A DNA stretch of 64,000 nt from Reichenbachiella carrageenanivorans (GCF_025639805.1 NZ_CP106735.1:4745501-4809500); one strand, 5' to 3'; numbered from the stretch's first letter, positions 26,673 through 37,962 are shown. The notes: a model not told the origin generated them from the sequence alone. A program made the numbers and translations.

Positions 26673-28301
26673 TCAAGTCTGAATCACTCCCACGTTAAAC
26701 GGACGCTCGATAGGGGCATGATCCGCAGCCTCGATCCCTACCGAAATGATCTTTCTCGTCTCTAGCGGGTCTATTACACCATCCACCCACAGTCGCGAAG
26801 CAGCATAGTAAGGGCTCAATTCTTCGTTGTACTTATCAGTGATCTCTGCCAAAAACTTCTTTTGTTCTTCTTCCGACACCTCAAGGCCTTGCGCCTTCAT
26901 CGACGACACTTTGATTTGCAGCAAAGTCTTGGAAGCCGATGCGCCACTCATCACTGCCAGCTGCGATGTAGGCCATGCGTAAATCAACCTCGGGTCGTAG
27001 GCCTTGCCACACATGGCGTAGTTGCCCGCACCATAGGAATTGCCCAAGATAAAGGTAAACTTAGGGACGACCGAATTGGCCATGGCATTGACCATCTTGG
27101 CACCATCTTTTATGATTCCACCATGTTCGGCTTTGCTCCCTACCATAAACCCACTCACATCGTGCAGAAAAACCAACGGAATTTTACGTTGGTTACAATT
27201 CATAATAAAACGAGCCGCCTTGTCTGCCGAATCAGAATAGATGACTCCACCCATTTGCATCTCACCTTTTTTGTTTTTGACCACCGTACGCTGATTGGCC
27301 ACAATACCCACAGCCCAACCCTCTACTCGAGCATACCCACACACGATGGATTGGCCATAGTCCGATTTGTACTCATCAAACTCAGAATCATCTGTCATGC
27401 GCTTGATAATTTCACGCATTTCGTAAGGTTTTACCCTATCTACAGGCAGTAATCCATAGATTTCCTTTTCATCTAGTTTAGGCTTCTTTGGTTGCTCTCG
27501 ATTAAAACCTGCCTTGTTATAATCCCCTATTTTATCAAAAATCCGCTTGATAGCGTCTAAGCAATCCTGATCCGTATCATATTTGTTATCCGTCACTCCA
27601 GAAATTTCACAATGCGTGGCAGCACCTCCCAAAGTTTCGTTATCGATCGTTTCCCCAATGGCGGCTTTCACCAAATAACTACCCGCCAAGAAGATCGTCC
27701 CTGTTTTGTCTACAATCATGGCCTCGTCAGACATGATCGGCAAATAAGCACCTCCCGCCACACAACTACCCATGATAGCGGCTACTTGCACGATGCCCAT
27801 AGAAGACATCATGGCATTGTTTCTAAACTGGCGGCCAAAGTGTTCCTTGTCAGGGAAAATCTCATTTTGCATGGGCAAAAACACACCCGCACTATCTACC
27901 AAATAAATAATGGGTAAGCGATTTTCCATTGCAATTTCCTGAGCTCTTAGGTTTTTCTTAGCCGTAATGGGAAACCAAGCTCCAGCCTTTACAGTAGCGT
28001 CGTTGGCTACGACAACGCACTGGCGACCCTGTACATGAGCAATCCCCACAACTACACCACCAGAAGGGCAGCCGCCCTGCTCAGCATACATGCCCTCTCC
28101 TACAAAAGCACCTATCTCTACAAAGTCTTTGGGGTTGTCGATCAAGTAATCAATCCGCTCTCTGGCCGTCAGTTTACCTTTGACATGCTGAGCCTCTATT
28201 TTCTTTTCTCCTCCTCCGAGTTTTACCTTTTTTGTCTTGTGCTGAAGTTGGGCAATCAGCTGCTTATAAGCATCTTCGTTTTTGTTGAATTCTAGGTTCA
28301 T
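26673..28301 (-). CDS. Acyl-CoA carboxylase, carboxyltransferase beta subunit
   Basis: The 542 residues match the length of propionyl- or methylcrotonyl-CoA carboxylase beta chains. Visible are GKLTARERIDYLIDN, the oxyanion-hole region GGCPSGGVVVGIAHVQGR, LPIIYLVDSAGVFLPMQ, VAAIMGSCVAGGAYLP, the second half FLHDVSGFMVGSKAEHGG and GNSYGAGNYAMCGKAYDP. It transfers carboxyl from biotin to an acyl-CoA in the cytoplasm. The LVDSAG and AEHGG signatures look closest to methylcrotonyl-CoA carboxylase (leucine degradation), but this is not certain. No alpha/biotin subunit gene is in the neighbourhood. Confidence 0.9.
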   Translation of the reverse strand: MNLEFNKNEDAYKQLIAQLQHKTKKVKLGGGEKKIEAQHVKGKLTARERIDYLIDNPKDFVEIGAFVGEGMYAEQGGCPSGGVVVGIAHVQGRQCVVVANDATVKAGAWFPITAKKNLRAQEIAMENRLPIIYLVDSAGVFLPMQNEIFPDKEHFGRQFRNNAMMSSMGIVQVAAIMGSCVAGGAYLPIMSDEAMIVDKTGTIFLAGSYLVKAAIGETIDNETLGGAATHCEISGVTDNKYDTDQDCLDAIKRIFDKIGDYNKAGFNREQPKKPKLDEKEIYGLLPVDRVKPYEMREIIKRMTDDSEFDEYKSDYGQSIVCGYARVEGWAVGIVANQRTVVKNKKGEMQMGGVIYSDSADKAARFIMNCNQRKIPLVFLHDVSGFMVGSKAEHGGIIKDGAKMVNAMANSVVPKFTFILGNSYGAGNYAMCGKAYDPRLIYAWPTSQLAVMSGASASKTLLQIKVSSMKAQGLEVSEEEQKKFLAEITDKYNEELSPYYAASRLWVDGVIDPLETRKIISVGIEAADHAPIERPFNVGVIQT

Positions 28302-28714
28302 AAGGCATGTTGTTTAAAACAAAAATAGAAAAAGGATGGATTTAGCCATGGCATTACTCGACTTTTAAATCATTGGTATTCAATAGATAAAAATATTTAT
28401 TAAGCAGCGATACCGAAGTATTTTCTATCTAAACCCTAGCAATCAAAATAATATGCTGTCATAAAAAACTGCGTCTACTGGATCAGTTGAATCCTAAGTC
28501 AATTCAAGAATAAGGTATTCAGAGAGATACCACATCGAGACTAGTAAAAAACTCCCCCATATCTCAATAATAGGACATCAGCAACATTGCTATCGTCTAC
28601 TTTGAGAATGAAAAGCCTCCGCTTTTTGAAAGTAATTACCTCCAAATTGTTCACCTTTGTATTAGAAATATGCTATATATTTCTAACTCTAAAAACGAAA
28701 AACCAATAAACTAA
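28302..28714. other. 413-bp divergent gap
   Basis: AT-rich intergenic region between the divergent acyl-CoA carboxylase beta gene and the thioesterase gene. It must hold both promoters. No RNA gene, strong hairpin or open frame with coding features was recognised. Confidence 0.4.
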
Positions 28715-29122
28715 ATGTTTGAAGCTCAAACTAAGACTAGGGTAAGGTATGCGGAAACAGATCAAATGGGCTATGTGTATTATGGAAACTACGCCACGTA
28801 CTATGAGATCGGCCGTGTGGAGACGCTTCGTCAACTTGGGTTTTCGTACAACGAAATGGAAAAAAACGGTGTGATGATGCCCGTCGTCAACCTACAGACC
28901 AACTACCTGCTACCTGGCCGATACGATGAGCTCCTCACCATAAAAGTGAGAATCCCTGCCTCCCCCAAGGCAAAAATCATCTTCGAATATGAGATCTTTA
29001 ACGAAGCCGATCAACTAATCAATAAAGGAGAAACCACCTTGGTATTCATCAATATGAAAACCAACAAACCCTGCCGAGCACCAGAACAGTTAATGAAATT
29101 TTTGAAGCCTTATTTCGCATGA
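28715..29122 (+). CDS. Acyl-CoA thioesterase, 4HBT/YbgC family
   Basis: This 135-residue hotdog-fold protein has the YbgC-type start TRVRYAETDQMGYVYYGNYATYYE, with the catalytic Asp in AETDQMG, then IGRVETLRQLG. It hydrolyses acyl-CoA thioesters in the cytoplasm; the natural chain length is unknown. The stop overlaps the start of the next gene (ATGA), so it is translationally coupled to the YihY-type membrane protein. Confidence 0.9.
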   Translation: MFEAQTKTRVRYAETDQMGYVYYGNYATYYEIGRVETLRQLGFSYNEMEKNGVMMPVVNLQTNYLLPGRYDELLTIKVRIPASPKAKIIFEYEIFNEADQLINKGETTLVFINMKTNKPCRAPEQLMKFLKPYFA

Positions 29123-30081
29123 AAAGAAAGAATCTTCATAAGCACCTGCTCTACTATCAATGGTACTTGAGTCTTCTGAGAAAACTAAAACTGACAAAGC
29201 TCAACAAGCGACAAACCACGCTTTATAATACGCTTGATCTATTTTTAGAAAACACAGGAAAACACGGACTTATCACCAAAGCCAATGGTGTAGCTTTCAG
29301 TTTTACGCTGGCGATTTTTCCATCGATCATTTTTATTTTCACCCTGATCCCGTACATCCACTCGATCATTCCGCACATTGGTACGGAAAGCATTATGAAT
29401 TTTCTAGCCTCTGTGATGCCCGAAGCGATGTACGAAGCAGCCACTGGCACCATCCACGATATCGTGAGCAACAAACGCCAAGGACTGCTCTCTTTTGGCG
29501 CCATGCTGGCGCTCATACTGGCTACAAATGGAATGCATGGCCTGATGAGTACCTTCAATAGCATTTACAAAACCAATGAAAAACGAGGTTTTTTTCGTAC
29601 TCGACTAATCGCTACAGGCCTTACGTTGGTTTTGTCGTCCGTCTTGTTTTTTTCCATCATCTTGATGGTGATTGGCAAGATCGTACTCAACTTCCTCTCC
29701 ACTGAAGGCTTCATTACGCAGGACTATATCATTTATCTCCTGACCATCCTCAAGTACTTTGTGATCGTGATCGCCTTTTTTATTGCGATATCTACTATTT
29801 ACTATTTTGCCCCTGCTATCCATGATCGGTGGCGTTTTTTCTCAGCAGGCGCTGTATTTTCTGCGATAGCCTGTGTAGCCACTTCATATGCTTTCTCTTT
29901 TTACATCAATAATTTTTCTAACTACAATAAACTATATGGATCGCTCGGTATGCTCATTGCTTTGATGGTCTGGCTGTACTTACTGTCTCTGATTTTATTG
30001 GTCGGGTTCGAATACAATGCTAGCGTAGATAGAGCAGTCGTATCAGACAAAATCGAAAACACCACATCTATTTTCGACTAA
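29119..30081 (+). CDS. YihY/BrkB-family inner-membrane protein
   Basis: A 320-residue protein with six hydrophobic helices and family signatures [40 protein letters not shown] and [19 protein letters not shown]. The family was once called ribonuclease BN by mistake and is now described as YihY/UPF0761; its transport role is unproven. It is coupled to the upstream thioesterase by a four-base overlap. Confidence 0.9.
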   Translation: MKRKNLHKHLLYYQWYLSLLRKLKLTKLNKRQTTLYNTLDLFLENTGKHGLITKANGVAFSFTLAIFPSIIFIFTLIPYIHSIIPHIGTESIMNFLASVMPEAMYEAATGTIHDIVSNKRQGLLSFGAMLALILATNGMHGLMSTFNSIYKTNEKRGFFRTRLIATGLTLVLSSVLFFSIILMVIGKIVLNFLSTEGFITQDYIIYLLTILKYFVIVIAFFIAISTIYYFAPAIHDRWRFFSAGAVFSAIACVATSYAFSFYINNFSNYNKLYGSLGMLIALMVWLYLLSLILLVGFEYNASVDRAVVSDKIENTTSIFD

Positions 30082-30171
30082 GTGAAAATATTTTTCGACT
30101 GCCCCTTGTCAAAAAAAATTATTATTCTACATTTGCACTCCCATTCAACGGAATGGAAATAAAAACGACCT

Positions 30172-30256
<85 letters not shown>

Positions 30257-30264
30257 CAAGACAA

Positions 30265-30293
30265 AAGCCCAATGTTTTTACATTGGGCTTTTT
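30265..30293 (+). terminator. Rho-independent terminator after tRNA-Ser
   Basis: AAGCCCAATG and CATTGGGCTT form a perfect 10-bp stem with a 6-base loop followed by TTTT, 9 bases after the tRNA. Confidence 0.88.
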
Positions 30294-30357
30294 GCATTTA
30301 TAGGGATTAGAAAAATCTGGTGCAGAAATAATTTCCGCACCAACCCGATACAAGAAT

Positions 30358-32877
30358 TTAAAATTCTTTCTCACCAAATTCGCTATTCACAAACTTGGCT
30401 TTATTTTTCAACTGATTGAATTTGAAACTCAAATTGATCATGATCATATCCACTTCATACACATAATTGGTAGTGGTATAAAAAGCTTTGCGCAAACCAT
30501 CAGTAGCATCTACATAGTCCCCAGTAGTGGTGATTCTCTGTTCGTTGGTATCGAGTAGCCCCATGTCCATATTGAGCCACTGGGCGGAGAGCGTTAGTCT
30601 ATTGTCCATAAAGGTTTTCTGAACAGTCAAATTCGGACTATAAAACTTAGAGTCTTTGCCTTGAGCAGTCACCCGCTGAGACAGGTAATTGAGCGACCAT
30701 TGTGCACTCCATGTATCTGTGATCTGATACGTGGTATTGATATTGAATGAGCTTTGCCAAGCGCTAGTGTTAATCAGCTCGTTGTTGAACTTGCCGTCGA
30801 TGCTGGCATAGTAGATATTGGCTCCAGCGTACAACTTCCAGCGATCCGTAAGTTGCAAATCTCCACTAAACTCCATACCTAAAGATTTGCCCGTACCTAC
30901 ATTGGTATAAATTCTATTCAAAACAGTATCACTATCCACTGTATTCACTCGATTGATCAGGTTTTCAGTGTTTCTAAAATAGGCCGTAGCCGAAAAGGAA
31001 TGTGCATCTATATCCTTGACCACTCCTACCTCTATCAAATCTACAAACTCAGGCAGCAAATTGGCATCTCCTTGTTCGAGTGTTTCAGAGTGTTCTCTTT
31101 CCTTGAAAGGATTCATTTTGAATGTCGTAGTACGTTGTACGCGCTTGCTATAAGCCGCCTTCAATCTCAATTCGTCGTTGACCATATATTGCACATTGGC
31201 CGAAGGAAATAATTTGAAATAGTCATAACCCAAAGTTTCCTGAACTGCCCCTGGTGTGGCGCCTAGATATTCCAACGTACGATCCATCATTTCTGCTCTC
31301 AAGCCACCACCGAATGTCCAAGCTTCTATTTCTCCCGTCCACATGACATAACCCGAATGTATACTTCGTTTGAGGTTCAGTTCGCTAGAAAATTCAGGGA
31401 CTATTTCCCAATCATCTCTATCATTGATATTGTCTGTGGTTTCGTTGTATCTGCGATAATCAAAGTCTCCTTGGTGATCTAGGTTTCTAAATTGATAGCC
31501 CACTTCCCATTGGCCAATCTCCCCTGGCTGGAGGGCATAGTCCAAATTGAATCGTGTACCATAGAGTGGATTTTCATTGGTATTGTATTCCAGCTGGTAG
31601 TAGGCAGTCGTCTGTTGCCAGTCATATGGCAGATTGTAATTTTCTGTAGGGCCACCCAACAGGGTATATTCATACAAAAACGAAGTGGACAGCTTAGACT
31701 CATTAGCAAAAGCATGAGCAAAATCGATACTTCCCAGTAGAAAATCACCTGTTCTGGTTCTCAGGTTGTGATTGTAATAGTCGAACGACCCCGTTTGAGC
31801 ACCGTCTGGCAAATGATAGGTTTTATTATTGTAATAAATATCAGCTAGCCTATCTTTTTGATGTTTTCCTCCATAAAACCCCACGTTGATATCTGTCCTT
31901 TCACTTGGGTGAAACCCTACAGATGCCCGCCCTGAATAGTTGATTTCATCAAAACTTCTTTCTCCATCCGAAGGAAATTCAGTACGCTTATCGTCGATCT
32001 CAGTCCACACATCTCCTTCTCTACGGCCTGTTTTGTCATTTCTCAAATAGCCCGCTCCTAATGACCAATCCCATTTGTCTTTTTGATAGTTGAGCGTAAA
32101 GTCTGCTCCGTACCGAGTGGCGGCATTTTCATTGTCATATGTCTGAATACTAGGCAACCCACCCTTCACATTGACTTGGGCAAACATGCCATCTGTAGCA
32201 TTTTGTGTAGTTACGATATTGACAATACCAGCCTTACCTTCAGAGTCGTATTTTGCTGATGGAGCAGTGATGACCTCCACATTTTGAATGGCATTAGCTG
32301 GCAGCTGATCCAAGAGCATTTTAACATCCGACTGGATCGGTTTACCATTGAGTAACACCACAAAACCGTCTGTGCCACGTACCGCCACCGTACCTTCTGC
32401 ATTGATACTCACCGACGGCATATTTCTAATCACGTCAGTAGCGGTTCCGCCTTGGCTATTTTTGAATTGCCCGGCGTCAAACACTTGCCGATCGACCTTG
32501 TGCATGGTAGTGACTTTCTCTCCTGAGACCACAAGCTCTTCAAGCAATTCGTCATTGGGTTTGAGCGTGATAGTGCCCAGATCGAGGGTTTGTTTTTTAT
32601 TGAAATTTAAATTTGGCAGTACCAATTCCTCAAAACCCATAAATTGGACTTGCAAATAATATGCTCCGGTTTTAATTTTTGTGATTTCGAAAGAGCCATC
32701 CGCCTTAGAAATAACCCCACCTATTAAACTACTGTCTGAGGATTGGTAAAGTGCTACGCTCGCAAATTCGATAGCCGAACGCTCTGTATTCTCAACCAAA
32801 ACTCCTTTCAGGATCGACTGTGCCGACACGCTCCAAGGCAGTAAGAATAGAAAGGGTATGAATATTTTTTTTCTCAT
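30358..32877 (-). CDS. TonB-dependent outer-membrane receptor, OMP_b-brl_3 type
   Basis: The 839-residue protein has a signal peptide ([16 protein letters not shown]), a CarboxypepD_reg-like domain (residues ~22-105), a plug domain ([53 protein letters not shown]), and a long C-terminal beta barrel ending in an aromatic-rich strand ([14 protein letters not shown]). It probably imports a siderophore, sugar or peptide through the outer membrane using TonB energy; the substrate is unknown. No SusD partner is adjacent. The divergent AraC regulator may control it or simply neighbour it. Confidence 0.9.
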   Translation of the reverse strand: MRKKIFIPFLFLLPWSVSAQSILKGVLVENTERSAIEFASVALYQSSDSSLIGGVISKADGSFEITKIKTGAYYLQVQFMGFEELVLPNLNFNKKQTLDLGTITLKPNDELLEELVVSGEKVTTMHKVDRQVFDAGQFKNSQGGTATDVIRNMPSVSINAEGTVAVRGTDGFVVLLNGKPIQSDVKMLLDQLPANAIQNVEVITAPSAKYDSEGKAGIVNIVTTQNATDGMFAQVNVKGGLPSIQTYDNENAATRYGADFTLNYQKDKWDWSLGAGYLRNDKTGRREGDVWTEIDDKRTEFPSDGERSFDEINYSGRASVGFHPSERTDINVGFYGGKHQKDRLADIYYNNKTYHLPDGAQTGSFDYYNHNLRTRTGDFLLGSIDFAHAFANESKLSTSFLYEYTLLGGPTENYNLPYDWQQTTAYYQLEYNTNENPLYGTRFNLDYALQPGEIGQWEVGYQFRNLDHQGDFDYRRYNETTDNINDRDDWEIVPEFSSELNLKRSIHSGYVMWTGEIEAWTFGGGLRAEMMDRTLEYLGATPGAVQETLGYDYFKLFPSANVQYMVNDELRLKAAYSKRVQRTTTFKMNPFKEREHSETLEQGDANLLPEFVDLIEVGVVKDIDAHSFSATAYFRNTENLINRVNTVDSDTVLNRIYTNVGTGKSLGMEFSGDLQLTDRWKLYAGANIYYASIDGKFNNELINTSAWQSSFNINTTYQITDTWSAQWSLNYLSQRVTAQGKDSKFYSPNLTVQKTFMDNRLTLSAQWLNMDMGLLDTNEQRITTTGDYVDATDGLRKAFYTTTNYVYEVDMIMINLSFKFNQLKNKAKFVNSEFGEKEF

Positions 32878-32907
32878 TGATTTATTTTAAAAATTTTATA
32901 ATCGAAG

Positions 32908-32915
32908 CAAAAGTA
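32908..32915 (-). promoter_or_regulatory. Candidate -7 box for the TonB receptor gene
   Basis: On the minus strand TACTTTTG matches TAnnTTTG and lies 31 bp upstream of the start codon. No clear -33 element was found. Confidence 0.35.
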
Positions 32916-32951
32916 GTCTTGTGTATCGTCTACGCTTTGGTCTATTTGAAA

Positions 32952-33767
32952 TTAGTCTGGACTATCTAGCAATATTCTTCTGTAGTCCTGAGGCGTTACT
33001 TGTGCTCGTCTCTTAAAATACTTTGTGAAATGAGAAGGGTCTTTAAAGTTTAATTCGTAGGCAACCTGAGCAACCGAATAAGAAGTATAATCCAATAGCC
33101 TTTTGGCTTCACTGATGATATATTCGGCAATCACTTCTGAAGCAGACACTCCTGCTTGCTTTCTGCATATTTGACTTAGATTTTGAGGACTGGTGTGTAG
33201 CCGCTCTGCATAATGCGCTACCTGATTCACAATAGGCCGTGAATTTTCAAGAAGTTGGATGAAATGTTGAAACAAACCTGAATATGGCACCGACGTAGAA
33301 TTGGCATCTATCAAACCAACAGACTTGATCAAAAAGGACTTGAAGAGTGCAGACACCAGAGCCGTCTGAGAAACGTCTTCTTTTTGGTACTCACTCAGCA
33401 GCAGTTTGAAATAAATATCAATCGTCGGGTCTGTGGCTGGCAAGCACGTAGCTCGTGAAAGCTGGAGCATATACTTGCGCAACTCAAGATGCTCATCGAT
33501 GTAGTTGTTTTTAACTAAAATCACATACCCCTCTGGCTCCGAAGTAATATCCCAACAGTGGATCTGATCTCTCCTCATAAAAAACAGCAGAGGAGCATCA
33601 ATAAGGTAAGTAGAGTGATCTATCGTATGCGATCCAGATCCTTTGGACAAGTAAATGATTTCAAAATAATTGTGATGGCGATGCGCAATGGTCTTTCTGA
33701 TATGTTTTCGGAAAGGAGCGATTTTCAACCCATTCGTTCCTATCAATTTGTCCTTGGAAGGAATCAT
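32952..33767 (-). CDS. AraC-family transcriptional regulator
   Basis: A 271-residue regulator with an N-terminal cupin-like sensing domain (HRHHNYFEIIYLSKGSGSHT) and a C-terminal double HTH (residues ~165-265; AERLHTSPQNLSQICRKQ, SYSVAQVAYELNFKDPSHFT, KYFKRRAQVTPQDYRR). The second helix set follows the AraC signature with typical Phe and Pro positions. It is transcribed in the same direction as the TonB receptor gene, 74 bp upstream of it, and may activate it. The effector is unknown. Confidence 0.88.
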   Translation of the reverse strand: MIPSKDKLIGTNGLKIAPFRKHIRKTIAHRHHNYFEIIYLSKGSGSHTIDHSTYLIDAPLLFFMRRDQIHCWDITSEPEGYVILVKNNYIDEHLELRKYMLQLSRATCLPATDPTIDIYFKLLLSEYQKEDVSQTALVSALFKSFLIKSVGLIDANSTSVPYSGLFQHFIQLLENSRPIVNQVAHYAERLHTSPQNLSQICRKQAGVSASEVIAEYIISEAKRLLDYTSYSVAQVAYELNFKDPSHFTKYFKRRAQVTPQDYRRILLDSPD

Positions 33768-33909
33768 AAATACACCTTTTCTCTTTTGATATAAAAAACG
33801 CTAATTTCATACAACTCCTAAATAAGTACTACTTCATACTTACTTTTTTATTATTCATTATTAGAAAATAAATTAAACCTTCCATTACACTTAGTATCTA
33901 AGTCATCAT

Positions 33910-35268
33910 ATGAAATTGAATCAACAAGAGGTACAACACCTCCTACTCAGGGCAGGGTTTGGAGACAACAGGCAGGTCATCGGAAGCTATATAGGCCAAT
34001 CGCCCGAATTGATCCTACAGAAGCAGTTTGAGCTATGCAACAAAAACACTCCTGTACAAATAAAGCTGCCTAAATATGAGCCTACTCCCTACAAAGAACT
34101 GTCTGAAATAGAAAAACAGGCCATAAGAAAAGAGGCTCGCGAACAAGTGAAAGCGCTCAACATCGAATGGATCAAAACCATGGCCAGTGCCCCTTCTAGT
34201 TGTCAAGACAAAATAGCAATGTTTTGGCACGACCATTTTGCCTGTAGCGCAGCCAATGGCGTCTTTCTACAATCCTACCTCGATACCATTCGTGGTCACG
34301 CCTTAGGCAACTTTGGCGATATGCTCAAAGCAGTATCTAAGGAGCCTGCCATGCTACAATACCTCAACAATCAGCAAAACAAAAAATCAGCTCCCAACGA
34401 AAACTTTGCCCGCGAAGTGATGGAACTTTTCACACTAGGCAGAGATCAGGGCTATACCGAAAAGGACATCTCAGAAGCTGCTAGAGCCTTTACTGGCTGG
34501 GGATTCGACCGCACGGGGAATTTCAAATTCAGACAAATGGTCCACGACAACAATAGCAAAGTGGTCTTTGGGCAAACTGGCAACTTCGATGGAGACGACA
34601 TCCTTGACATGCTTTTAGCCAATAAACAAACAGCTCATTATATCAGTCAGAAATGGGTACGCTACTTCGTGCACTCAGAGGGTAATGAAAAGTTAGAAAA
34701 AAAAGTAGCCGATGCCTTTTACAGTTCCAACTACGACATCAAAACCGCCCTAACGGCACTGTTCACCTCGCCTGACTTTTACGACAAAAAAAACATAGGC
34801 CAGCGCATCAAATCTCCGATCGAACTGATTGTGAGCGTGCAACGCCAGCTACACTTGAAAATAGAAGACCCTAGCAGCCTACTCTACTTGCAACGTATGC
34901 AAGGGCAAGTACTATTCAACCCGCCCAATGTGGCTGGGTGGCCAGATGGGCAAGACTGGGTAGACAGTGCCACCCTCCTGTTTCGCCTCCACTTGCCACA
35001 GCTTATTTTCAAGTCTGCGCTGATTCAAAACCACCCTGACAGTTCGTTCGACGACAATGATGCATTTGCCATAAAGGGTCGACTTCGGGCTTTAAAAACC
35101 GATCTAAATTTGAATGAACTGGAGAATGATTTCAAAAATAAAAGTGCCGATGATCTGGCGCTATTTCTAATCCAAGGAAAATGGTCAGTAGATGCATCGG
35201 CCTACCCCACTGACTTTATTGATCAAATCATATTTCTCACATCCAAACCTGAGTATCAATTATGCTAA
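33910..35268 (+). CDS. DUF1800 family protein
   Basis: The 452-residue protein carries the family hallmarks FWHDHFACS, the segment NENFAREVMELFTLGRDQGY, ARAFTGWGFDRTGNF and the C-terminal FNPPNVAGWPDGQDW. These proteins are almost always encoded directly before a DUF1501 protein in Bacteroidota and Planctomycetota, probably acting together in the periplasm; the function is unknown. Its stop overlaps the start of the DUF1501 gene by several bases. Confidence 0.92.
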   Translation: MKLNQQEVQHLLLRAGFGDNRQVIGSYIGQSPELILQKQFELCNKNTPVQIKLPKYEPTPYKELSEIEKQAIRKEAREQVKALNIEWIKTMASAPSSCQDKIAMFWHDHFACSAANGVFLQSYLDTIRGHALGNFGDMLKAVSKEPAMLQYLNNQQNKKSAPNENFAREVMELFTLGRDQGYTEKDISEAARAFTGWGFDRTGNFKFRQMVHDNNSKVVFGQTGNFDGDDILDMLLANKQTAHYISQKWVRYFVHSEGNEKLEKKVADAFYSSNYDIKTALTALFTSPDFYDKKNIGQRIKSPIELIVSVQRQLHLKIEDPSSLLYLQRMQGQVLFNPPNVAGWPDGQDWVDSATLLFRLHLPQLIFKSALIQNHPDSSFDDNDAFAIKGRLRALKTDLNLNELENDFKNKSADDLALFLIQGKWSVDASAYPTDFIDQIIFLTSKPEYQLC

Positions 35269-36446
35269 AGTCCACACACAGCCGAAGACAGTTTCTCAAG
35301 CAGTCGTCCTGCATTACTGCTGGCACATTACTATTGCCTTCTTTTTTGCAAGCTGGCTTAGCGCCAATGACTCAAGACACTCGTCTGGTCATCGTACAGC
35401 TTTCTGGCGGCAACGATGGTCTCAATACGATCATCCCATACCAAAATACAGATCTACTCCGACTGAGACCTAACCTCCTTTCGAGTGACCGTCGACTACT
35501 CAAGATCAACGATGAGTTGGCTTTCAACGCTGGTTTTTCAGGATTCAGAGATTTGTACAACCAAGGAGACGTCTGTATCCTCAACAGCGTGGGCTACCCC
35601 AACCCTAATCGGTCGCATTTCCGATCGATGGATATTTGGCAATCTGCCAGCCCATCGGACGAATACCTTTCTACAGGATGGATCGGTCGCTATCTCGACC
35701 AAGAATGTGGCTCAGAGGCCAATATAGGAGCCATCGAAATGAGCGACGTACTCAGCCTAGCACTCAAGGGACAAAAAGAAAAAGGGACACCCCTGACCAA
35801 TGTGGGGCAGTTTTATCAAGCCACTAAACAGGTAGAGTTAGACCCAACACCCCATGTACACAGCCCTACGGCCGACTTTCTCTACAAGACCGCTGCCAAC
35901 ACCCAAAACAGCGCCCAGTACTTGTATGAGAAAAGTAAAATCTACCGCTCGAAACATAATTATCCCAATCACAAGTTTGGGTCAGACATGAAAGAGATCA
36001 GTGAAATGATTAGTTCTGGAGTAGACGCCCCTATTTACTACGCAAGCCTAAGCGGATTCGACACGCACAACAATCAGCTGGGTCGGCAAGAGCGGCTGCT
36101 TCAGATGTACAGCGAAACCATGAGAATTTTCGCCGATGACTTAAAAAGTTCAGACAGATGGAAAAACACATTGGTGCTTACCTTTTCGGAATTTGGCAGA
36201 CGTGTCACCCAAAATGGGAGTCAGGGAACTGACCACGGCAAAGCCAATAATCTATTCCTCATGGGCGGAGGACTCAAAAAACAAGGGCTGTACAACCCAC
36301 TCCCCAACATCAACCAGCTAGATCAAGGCGACCTCAAACATGAGATAGATTTCAAACAGGTCTATAGTACGGTACTCAACGACTGGCTCAAAACCGATGC
36401 AAGAGCCATCATCAAAGGAGATTTTAAATCATTGAATTTTATTTAA
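35262..36446 (+). CDS. DUF1501 family (Tat-exported sulfatase-like) protein
   Basis: A 394-residue protein with a twin-arginine signal (SRRQFLKQSSCITAGTLLLP). It has DUF1501 signatures VIVQLSGGNDGLNTIIPYQ, FRSMDIWQSASP, YASLSGFDTHNNQLGRQE, LVLTFSEFGRRVTQNGSQGT and DHGKANNLFLMGGG. The fold relates to alkaline phosphatase/sulfatase-type enzymes. Together with the DUF1800 partner it makes a conserved two-gene operon. The substrate and reaction are unknown. Confidence 0.92.
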   Translation: MLKSTHSRRQFLKQSSCITAGTLLLPSFLQAGLAPMTQDTRLVIVQLSGGNDGLNTIIPYQNTDLLRLRPNLLSSDRRLLKINDELAFNAGFSGFRDLYNQGDVCILNSVGYPNPNRSHFRSMDIWQSASPSDEYLSTGWIGRYLDQECGSEANIGAIEMSDVLSLALKGQKEKGTPLTNVGQFYQATKQVELDPTPHVHSPTADFLYKTAANTQNSAQYLYEKSKIYRSKHNYPNHKFGSDMKEISEMISSGVDAPIYYASLSGFDTHNNQLGRQERLLQMYSETMRIFADDLKSSDRWKNTLVLTFSEFGRRVTQNGSQGTDHGKANNLFLMGGGLKKQGLYNPLPNINQLDQGDLKHEIDFKQVYSTVLNDWLKTDARAIIKGDFKSLNFI

Positions 36447-36542
36447 ACCCCATACCACATGGTTCACTTGCGTTAGCAGATATTTTCATTAACTTATCCA
36501 TTCATTATCTGCCAACGAATAAGAAAATTGCAAATTCAGGAA

Positions 36543-37064
36543 ATGGAATTGGTTCGTCTGCTTCGCCGCAAAGACGAAAAAGGCTTCGAGTACTTGTACA
36601 CCAATTACGCTGGTGCCTTGTATGGTGTGGTGTCTAGGATCGTAATAGACCGAGACATTGCCGACGAACTCCTGCAAGATGCTTTCCTGAAGATTTACAA
36701 TAAAATAGATTCATTCGATGCCTCGAAAGGAAAACTATTTACCTGGATGCTCAACCTGACACGAAATCTGGCCATCGACAAACTTCGATCTAAGGAAATG
36801 AGCCAGCGTAGAAAATCCGATAATGTAGGAGACTCCGTATATAAACTGGATCGTGAAAGCACCCCTTCACAAGAAGATCACATTGGGGTTCGTGAGTTGT
36901 TGAATCAATTGGATGAAAACCAAAAGCAAGTGATGGAATTAGTTTATTTCGGGGGATTTACACAAGCAGAGGCTGCAGATGAACTCCAGTTGCCACTAGG
37001 CACCGTGAAAACTCGCGTACGATCTGCACTCATTTATTTCAGAAAAACACTAGACGTCAGATGA
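36543..37064 (+). CDS. ECF-type RNA polymerase sigma factor
   Basis: About 173 residues from the ATG at 36543. A TTG at 36528 would extend it by five residues and cannot be excluded. Region 2 shows FEYLYTNYAGALYGVV, IADELLQDAFLKIYNKID and FTWMLNLTRNLAIDKLRS. Region 4 shows ENQKQVMELVYFGGFTQAEA and LPLGTVKTRVRSALIYFR. It directs RNA polymerase to stress-type promoters and is probably held by the anti-sigma factor encoded by the next gene, with which it overlaps by four bases. Confidence 0.92.
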   Translation: MELVRLLRRKDEKGFEYLYTNYAGALYGVVSRIVIDRDIADELLQDAFLKIYNKIDSFDASKGKLFTWMLNLTRNLAIDKLRSKEMSQRRKSDNVGDSVYKLDRESTPSQEDHIGVRELLNQLDENQKQVMELVYFGGFTQAEAADELQLPLGTVKTRVRSALIYFRKTLDVR

Positions 37065-37849
37065 ATATCGAGGAATACATAGCGTCCGGTATTTTAGAGC
37101 TCTATGTGCTCGACGAACTGCCTGCAACAGAGCGGGCAGAAGTAGAACAAATGTGCGAAGTACATAAGGAAATCCGCCTCGAACTATCGCTAATAGAAAA
37201 CACAATGGGCACACTGGCACTACATACCGCGGTAATGCCTCCTCCTGCCCTGAAAGAAAAAATCAAAACACAAATATCCGCATCAGCTCCCAAAGCCATT
37301 GAAATGCCTACTGTAGCGCCAGAACGGCCATTCAATTTTGCGGTGGCTGCGTCTGTGTCTGTAGCGATACTGGCTTCTGCACTGGCCTTTTACTTCTACA
37401 GCCAGTGGCAGTCTACCCAAGGACAGCTAGAAGTATTGATCGCGCAAAATCAGGAAGTGGCCGACAATTATCAGTTTGTAAACAAACGACTGCAAGGACT
37501 AGAATCGGATCTCGATATACTGAGCAGCCCAGACTACGCACGCATCGCAATGAACGGCACCGAAAACTCACCTCAATCCCTAGCCACAGTATACTGGAAT
37601 AGCCATACAGCAGAGGTCTATCTCAAAATACAAAATCTAAAATCTCTGAGCGAGCAACAGCAATACCAGCTCTGGGCCATCGTAGATGGCGTACCTGTAG
37701 ATATGGGTGTATTCGATACTAGTACAGATTTACTCCAAATGAAATCTGTATCAGCGGCAGCGGCCTTTGCCGTGACCATAGAGCCCAAAGGCGGCAGCGA
37801 AAATCCAAGCCTAGAAACCATGCAGGTGGTAGGTACTACTGAGGTGTAA
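37061..37849 (+). CDS. Anti-sigma factor, RskA-like
   Basis: A 262-residue protein with an N-terminal sigma-binding zinc-finger-like region (YIASGILELYVLDELPATE), one membrane helix (FAVAASVSVAILASALAFYF, ~residues 91-110), a coiled-coil spacer and a C-terminal RskA-type periplasmic domain (YQLWAIVDGVPVDMGVFDT, VTIEPKGGSENPS). It likely inhibits the upstream ECF sigma factor and is released after a signal. It is the last chromosomal gene before the left cassette array. Confidence 0.9.
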   Translation: MNIEEYIASGILELYVLDELPATERAEVEQMCEVHKEIRLELSLIENTMGTLALHTAVMPPPALKEKIKTQISASAPKAIEMPTVAPERPFNFAVAASVSVAILASALAFYFYSQWQSTQGQLEVLIAQNQEVADNYQFVNKRLQGLESDLDILSSPDYARIAMNGTENSPQSLATVYWNSHTAEVYLKIQNLKSLSEQQQYQLWAIVDGVPVDMGVFDTSTDLLQMKSVSAAAAFAVTIEPKGGSENPSLETMQVVGTTEV

Positions 37850-37962
37850 GGGGATTGCTTCTAAAACCACCTTGACCTTAAACTTTGAGGTATAGACTGG
37901 GCTTCCCACTTTTTTCGTGTCATCAGTAAATTCAACATTCTATTTTAAGTGCCTCTCATGCC